A model generated the notes under the pieces. That model was not told the origin of the DNA and did not search any database. It was given only the letters and a program-made list of their open reading frames with translations. Positions 5,079 through 7,576 of a DNA stretch of 7,576 bases are shown here, piece by piece. Origin of the DNA: an uncultured Muribaculaceae bacterium (GTDB lineage: Bacteria; Bacteroidota; Bacteroidia; Bacteroidales; Muribaculaceae); assembly GCA_910584185.1 (NCBI GenBank), contig CAJTYC010000096.1, positions 1-7,576 on the forward strand. The letters are read 5' to 3'. The stretch's first letter is position 1. Each line of letters begins with the position of its first letter. Made by a program: the position numbers and the translations under genes.

Positions 5079-7490
5079 ATGAATCTATTCATCAAATCGC
5101 TGTTTGTGGCGGCTATGGGCCTCTGCGGTCCGCTCACGCTTGCCGCACGCGACCTGACGGGCGTGAGCTGCTATTCATCGCCCGACATGGTGAACTGGAA
5201 GTTCGAGGGGCCCGCCTTCGCTCCCGGCGACGGCACGTTCCTGCTAAACGGCAAGCCGTTTGTGGTCAAGGCCGCCGAATTGCATTATCCCCGCATCCCG
5301 CGCGAGTATTGGGACCATCGCATCAAGATGTGCAAGGCTCTCGGCATGAACACTATATGCCTCTATACTTTCTGGAATGCGCATGAACCGCAGCCCGACC
5401 AGTTCGACTTCACAGGCCAGAACGACTTCGCCGAGTTCGTTCGCCTCTGCAAGGAGAATGGCATGTATGTGATTCTCCGTCCGGGCCCGTATGTCTGCGC
5501 CGAGTGGGAAATGGGTGGCCTCCCCTGGTGGCTGCTCAAGAAGAAGGATATCCGCCTGCGCGAGAATGACCCCTATTTCTTGGAAAGGGTCGACAAGTTT
5601 CAGAAGGCCGTGGCCGACCAGGTTAAGGGGATGACAATTGCCGAGGGCGGACCCATCATCATGGTGCAGGTGGAGAATGAGTATGGCTCTTATGGCGTCG
5701 ACAAGGAGTATGTGGCCAACATCCGCGATATGCTCCGCAAGAATTTCGGCAAGGATGTGACGCTGTTCCAGTGTGACTGGTCGTCCAATTTCCTCAACAA
5801 TGGTCTCGATGACATGATTTGGACCATGAATTTCGGCACCGGCGCCAACATAGACCAGCAGTTTGCCAAGCTGAAGGAGGTGCGCCCCAACAGCCCGCTG
5901 ATGTGCTCTGAGTTCTGGAGCGGCTGGTTCGACAAGTGGGGCGGCAATCATGAGACCCGCCCGGCTGAGGATATGATTGAGGGCATCACCGAGATGCTCG
6001 ACAAGAATATCTCTTTCAGCCTATACATGACTCACGGTGGCACCAACTGGGGCCATTGGGCCGGCGCCAACTCTCCCGGTTTCGCCCCCGACGTGACTTC
6101 TTACGACTATGACGCGCCCATAAGCGAGTCCGGCGTGGCAACCCCGAAATATCATGCGCTCCGCACCGCCCTCTCCAAGTATTCCGACACGAAGCTCCCG
6201 GATGTGCCCAAAGCTATCCCTACCACCACGGTCAAGGAGTTTGAATTCAAGGAGGTAGCCCCCCTCTTCAGCAATCTCCCCACTCCCAAGAAGGATAAGG
6301 AGATCAAGACCATGGAGGAGTATGACCAGGGTTTCGGAAGCATACTTTACAGCACAACTCTACCGGAGATTGCCAAGGGCACTCTGCTGACGGTAAGCGA
6401 CCCTCACGACTATGCACAGGTGTTTGTAAACGGCAAGCTGATCGGCAAGCTCGACCGCCGTCTCGGTGAGAAGACTCTCGAGCTCCCGGCTGAGAAGGCC
6501 GGCGCCCGCCTCGACATACTCGTGGAGGCTATGGGACGCATCAATTTCGGCCGCGCCATAAAGGACTTCAAGGGTATCACCGACAAGGTGACTCTCTCCT
6601 CTGAGAAGGATGGCTACACTTACGATTGCGAACTGAAGGACTGGACCGTATACAATCTCCCCGACGAACTCAGCTTCTACGAGAGCATGACTTTCGAGCC
6701 TCTCGCCAATCAGAAAGCTGATAATGCCGGACGTCTGCCCGCTGGTCTGTACCGCTCCACTTTCAAGGTCAACAAGCCTGCCGACACGTTCATCAACATG
6801 GAGTCGTGGGGCAAGGGCTTCGTATATGTAAATGGCCATGCTCTGGGCCGCTTCTGGGAAATCGGCCCGCAGCAGACTCTCTATATGCCGGGATGCTGGT
6901 TGAAGAAGGGTGACAATGAGATTGTGGTGCTCGATGTGGTGGGTCCGAAGCAGGCCAAGGCTGAGGGTCTTAAGGCTCATATCATCGATAAGCTGCAGCA
7001 ACCCAAGCCGCTCACCCACCGTGCAGAGGGCCAGACTCTGAACCTCAACGGCGAGAAGCCGGTGGCTCAGGGTGCCTTCAAGCCGGGCAATGGCTGGCAG
7101 AAGATTGACTTCGCAGCTCCGGTGAAGGGCCGCTTCGTGGCGCTGGAGTTCCTCAACGCCATAGATGGTGGCAACAATGCCGCTATCGCCGAGTTCTATC
7201 TCCTCGATGCCGACGGCAACCGCCTCTCGCGTGAGCCGTGGACTGTGATATATGCCGATGCTGAGGATGTGACCGACGGCAACCGTGCAGCCGACAAGAT
7301 CTATGACCTTCAGGAGTCCACGTTCTGGTCGACAGGCTCAGAGGCCCCCTATCCGCATTCGCTGGTGATTGACCTCGGTGCGAAGCACAACATCAGCGGC
7401 ATGGAGTATCTCCCCCGCATGGAGGCCGAGGTGCCCGGCGCAATCAAAGATTATAAGGTATATGTAAAGGAAACCGATTTCAAGTATTAG
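5079..7490 (+). CDS. Secreted GH35 beta-galactosidase with F5/8-type C-terminal domain
   Basis: This 803-residue exported glycoside hydrolase should release terminal beta-galactose from glycans. Residues 1-23 are a signal peptide (MNLFIKSLFVAAMGLCGP, then LTLAA); the Cys is not in a good lipobox. Residues 24-48 are an unusual segment. The GH35 TIM barrel runs from about 52 to 370: KPFVVKAAELHYPRIPREYW, then RPGPYVCAEWEMGGLPWW, then GGPIIMVQVENEYGSYG with acid/base Glu201, and CSEFWSGWFDKWG with nucleophile Glu278. SLYMTHGGTNWGHWAGAN follows. Residues about 385-640 are beta-rich jelly-roll domains usual in GH35, with VNGHALGRFW near 584-593. Residues about 650-803 look like an F5/8 type C (CBM32-like) domain (TFWSTG, PHSLVIDLG, YLPR, IKDYKVYV). 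The catalytic part closely resembles Bacteroides GH35 enzymes. The start follows an A-rich leader. Likely periplasmic or cell-surface, paired with galK. Confidence 0.95.
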   Translation: MNLFIKSLFVAAMGLCGPLTLAARDLTGVSCYSSPDMVNWKFEGPAFAPGDGTFLLNGKPFVVKAAELHYPRIPREYWDHRIKMCKALGMNTICLYTFWNAHEPQPDQFDFTGQNDFAEFVRLCKENGMYVILRPGPYVCAEWEMGGLPWWLLKKKDIRLRENDPYFLERVDKFQKAVADQVKGMTIAEGGPIIMVQVENEYGSYGVDKEYVANIRDMLRKNFGKDVTLFQCDWSSNFLNNGLDDMIWTMNFGTGANIDQQFAKLKEVRPNSPLMCSEFWSGWFDKWGGNHETRPAEDMIEGITEMLDKNISFSLYMTHGGTNWGHWAGANSPGFAPDVTSYDYDAPISESGVATPKYHALRTALSKYSDTKLPDVPKAIPTTTVKEFEFKEVAPLFSNLPTPKKDKEIKTMEEYDQGFGSILYSTTLPEIAKGTLLTVSDPHDYAQVFVNGKLIGKLDRRLGEKTLELPAEKAGARLDILVEAMGRINFGRAIKDFKGITDKVTLSSEKDGYTYDCELKDWTVYNLPDELSFYESMTFEPLANQKADNAGRLPAGLYRSTFKVNKPADTFINMESWGKGFVYVNGHALGRFWEIGPQQTLYMPGCWLKKGDNEIVVLDVVGPKQAKAEGLKAHIIDKLQQPKPLTHRAEGQTLNLNGEKPVAQGAFKPGNGWQKIDFAAPVKGRFVALEFLNAIDGGNNAAIAEFYLLDADGNRLSREPWTVIYADAEDVTDGNRAADKIYDLQESTFWSTGSEAPYPHSLVIDLGAKHNISGMEYLPRMEAEVPGAIKDYKVYVKETDFKY

Positions 7491-7491
7491 G

Positions 7492-7576
7492 CCGCGTTTC
7501 ATAAAATTTGTACCCCCAGGGGCGAAAATCGCTCGCTCAAAACCGCCCCTGGGGGTACAAATTTTATGAAACGCGG
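7492..7576. repeat. Perfect 33-bp inverted repeat at window end
   Basis: The left arm (7492-7524) and right arm (7544-7576) are exact reverse complements over 33 bp, around a 19-nt loop containing TCGCTCGC. The left arm starts one base after the GH35 stop codon and the right arm ends at the last base, so the repeat may extend further. Each arm also contains the smaller palindrome CCCCAGGGG or its near equivalent. There is no T-tract, so it is not a standard terminator, though such a stem could act as a bidirectional one. Alternatives are a miniature mobile or REP-type element, or an assembly fold-back artefact. Confidence 0.85.

Noticed and set aside
3917..5137. 406-codon open frame on the minus strand, antisense to galK
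   Set aside because: It mirrors galK codon bias (Leu/Ala/Val/His-rich), has no recognisable motif or promoter, and galK on the other strand is certain.
5244..5951. 235-codon minus-strand frame within the GH35 gene
   Set aside because: Antisense shadow of conserved GH35 catalytic sequence, with low-complexity Leu/Ala/His composition.

Overview
The window looks like a chromosomal segment from a Bacteroidales bacterium, possibly Muribaculaceae given the balanced GC content and the repeat types; the family-level placement is inference. The main evidence is three near-perfect copies of the Bacteroidetes promoter (TTTG, 19-20 nt, TAnnTTTG), A-rich leaders without Shine-Dalgarno sites, and a secreted GH35 enzyme of the type common in gut Bacteroidetes. 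Layout: (1) 1-53, minus strand, is the 5' half of a tRNA-Ser(GCU) gene cut by the window edge. Its consensus promoter lies at 182-213, so the -33 box sits inside the last codons of the next gene. (2) 205-1503, minus strand, is a YbdG-type MscS-family mechanosensitive channel with its own consensus promoter at 1541-1571. (3) 1504-1954 is a divergent intergenic region with two possible mutually exclusive GC-rich hairpins and a structured 5' leader. (4) About 1955-3320, plus strand, encodes a secreted protein with degenerate propeller-like repeats and a C-terminal tail resembling a sorting domain. Its signal peptide is in a different frame from its body: an extra C in a C5 run breaks the frame, and the expected ATG reads ATA. 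(5) 3321-3847 is a patchwork intergenic region: a strong terminator, two tandem 30-bp-period palindromic repeats, a consensus promoter with an inverted repeat over the predicted start site, a frameshifted remnant of a lost gene, and a 9-bp minisatellite. (6) 3848-4987 is galactokinase (galK). (7) 5079-7490 is a secreted GH35 beta-galactosidase with a C-terminal F5/8-type domain. (8) 7492-7576 is a perfect 33-bp inverted repeat running to the last base of the window. galK and the GH35 gene form a logical pair: the exported glycosidase releases terminal galactose from glycans and galactokinase phosphorylates it for the Leloir pathway. The 91-bp gap between them holds a GC-rich hairpin without a U-tract, so co-transcription is plausible. 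The channel gene and the propeller-like gene have no evident functional tie to this pair. No clearly new multi-gene system is visible. The most unusual items are the broken 5' end of the propeller-like gene, a short GH43-like segment between signal peptide and catalytic domain in the GH35 enzyme, the gene remnant and minisatellite in the galK leader, and the terminal palindrome.
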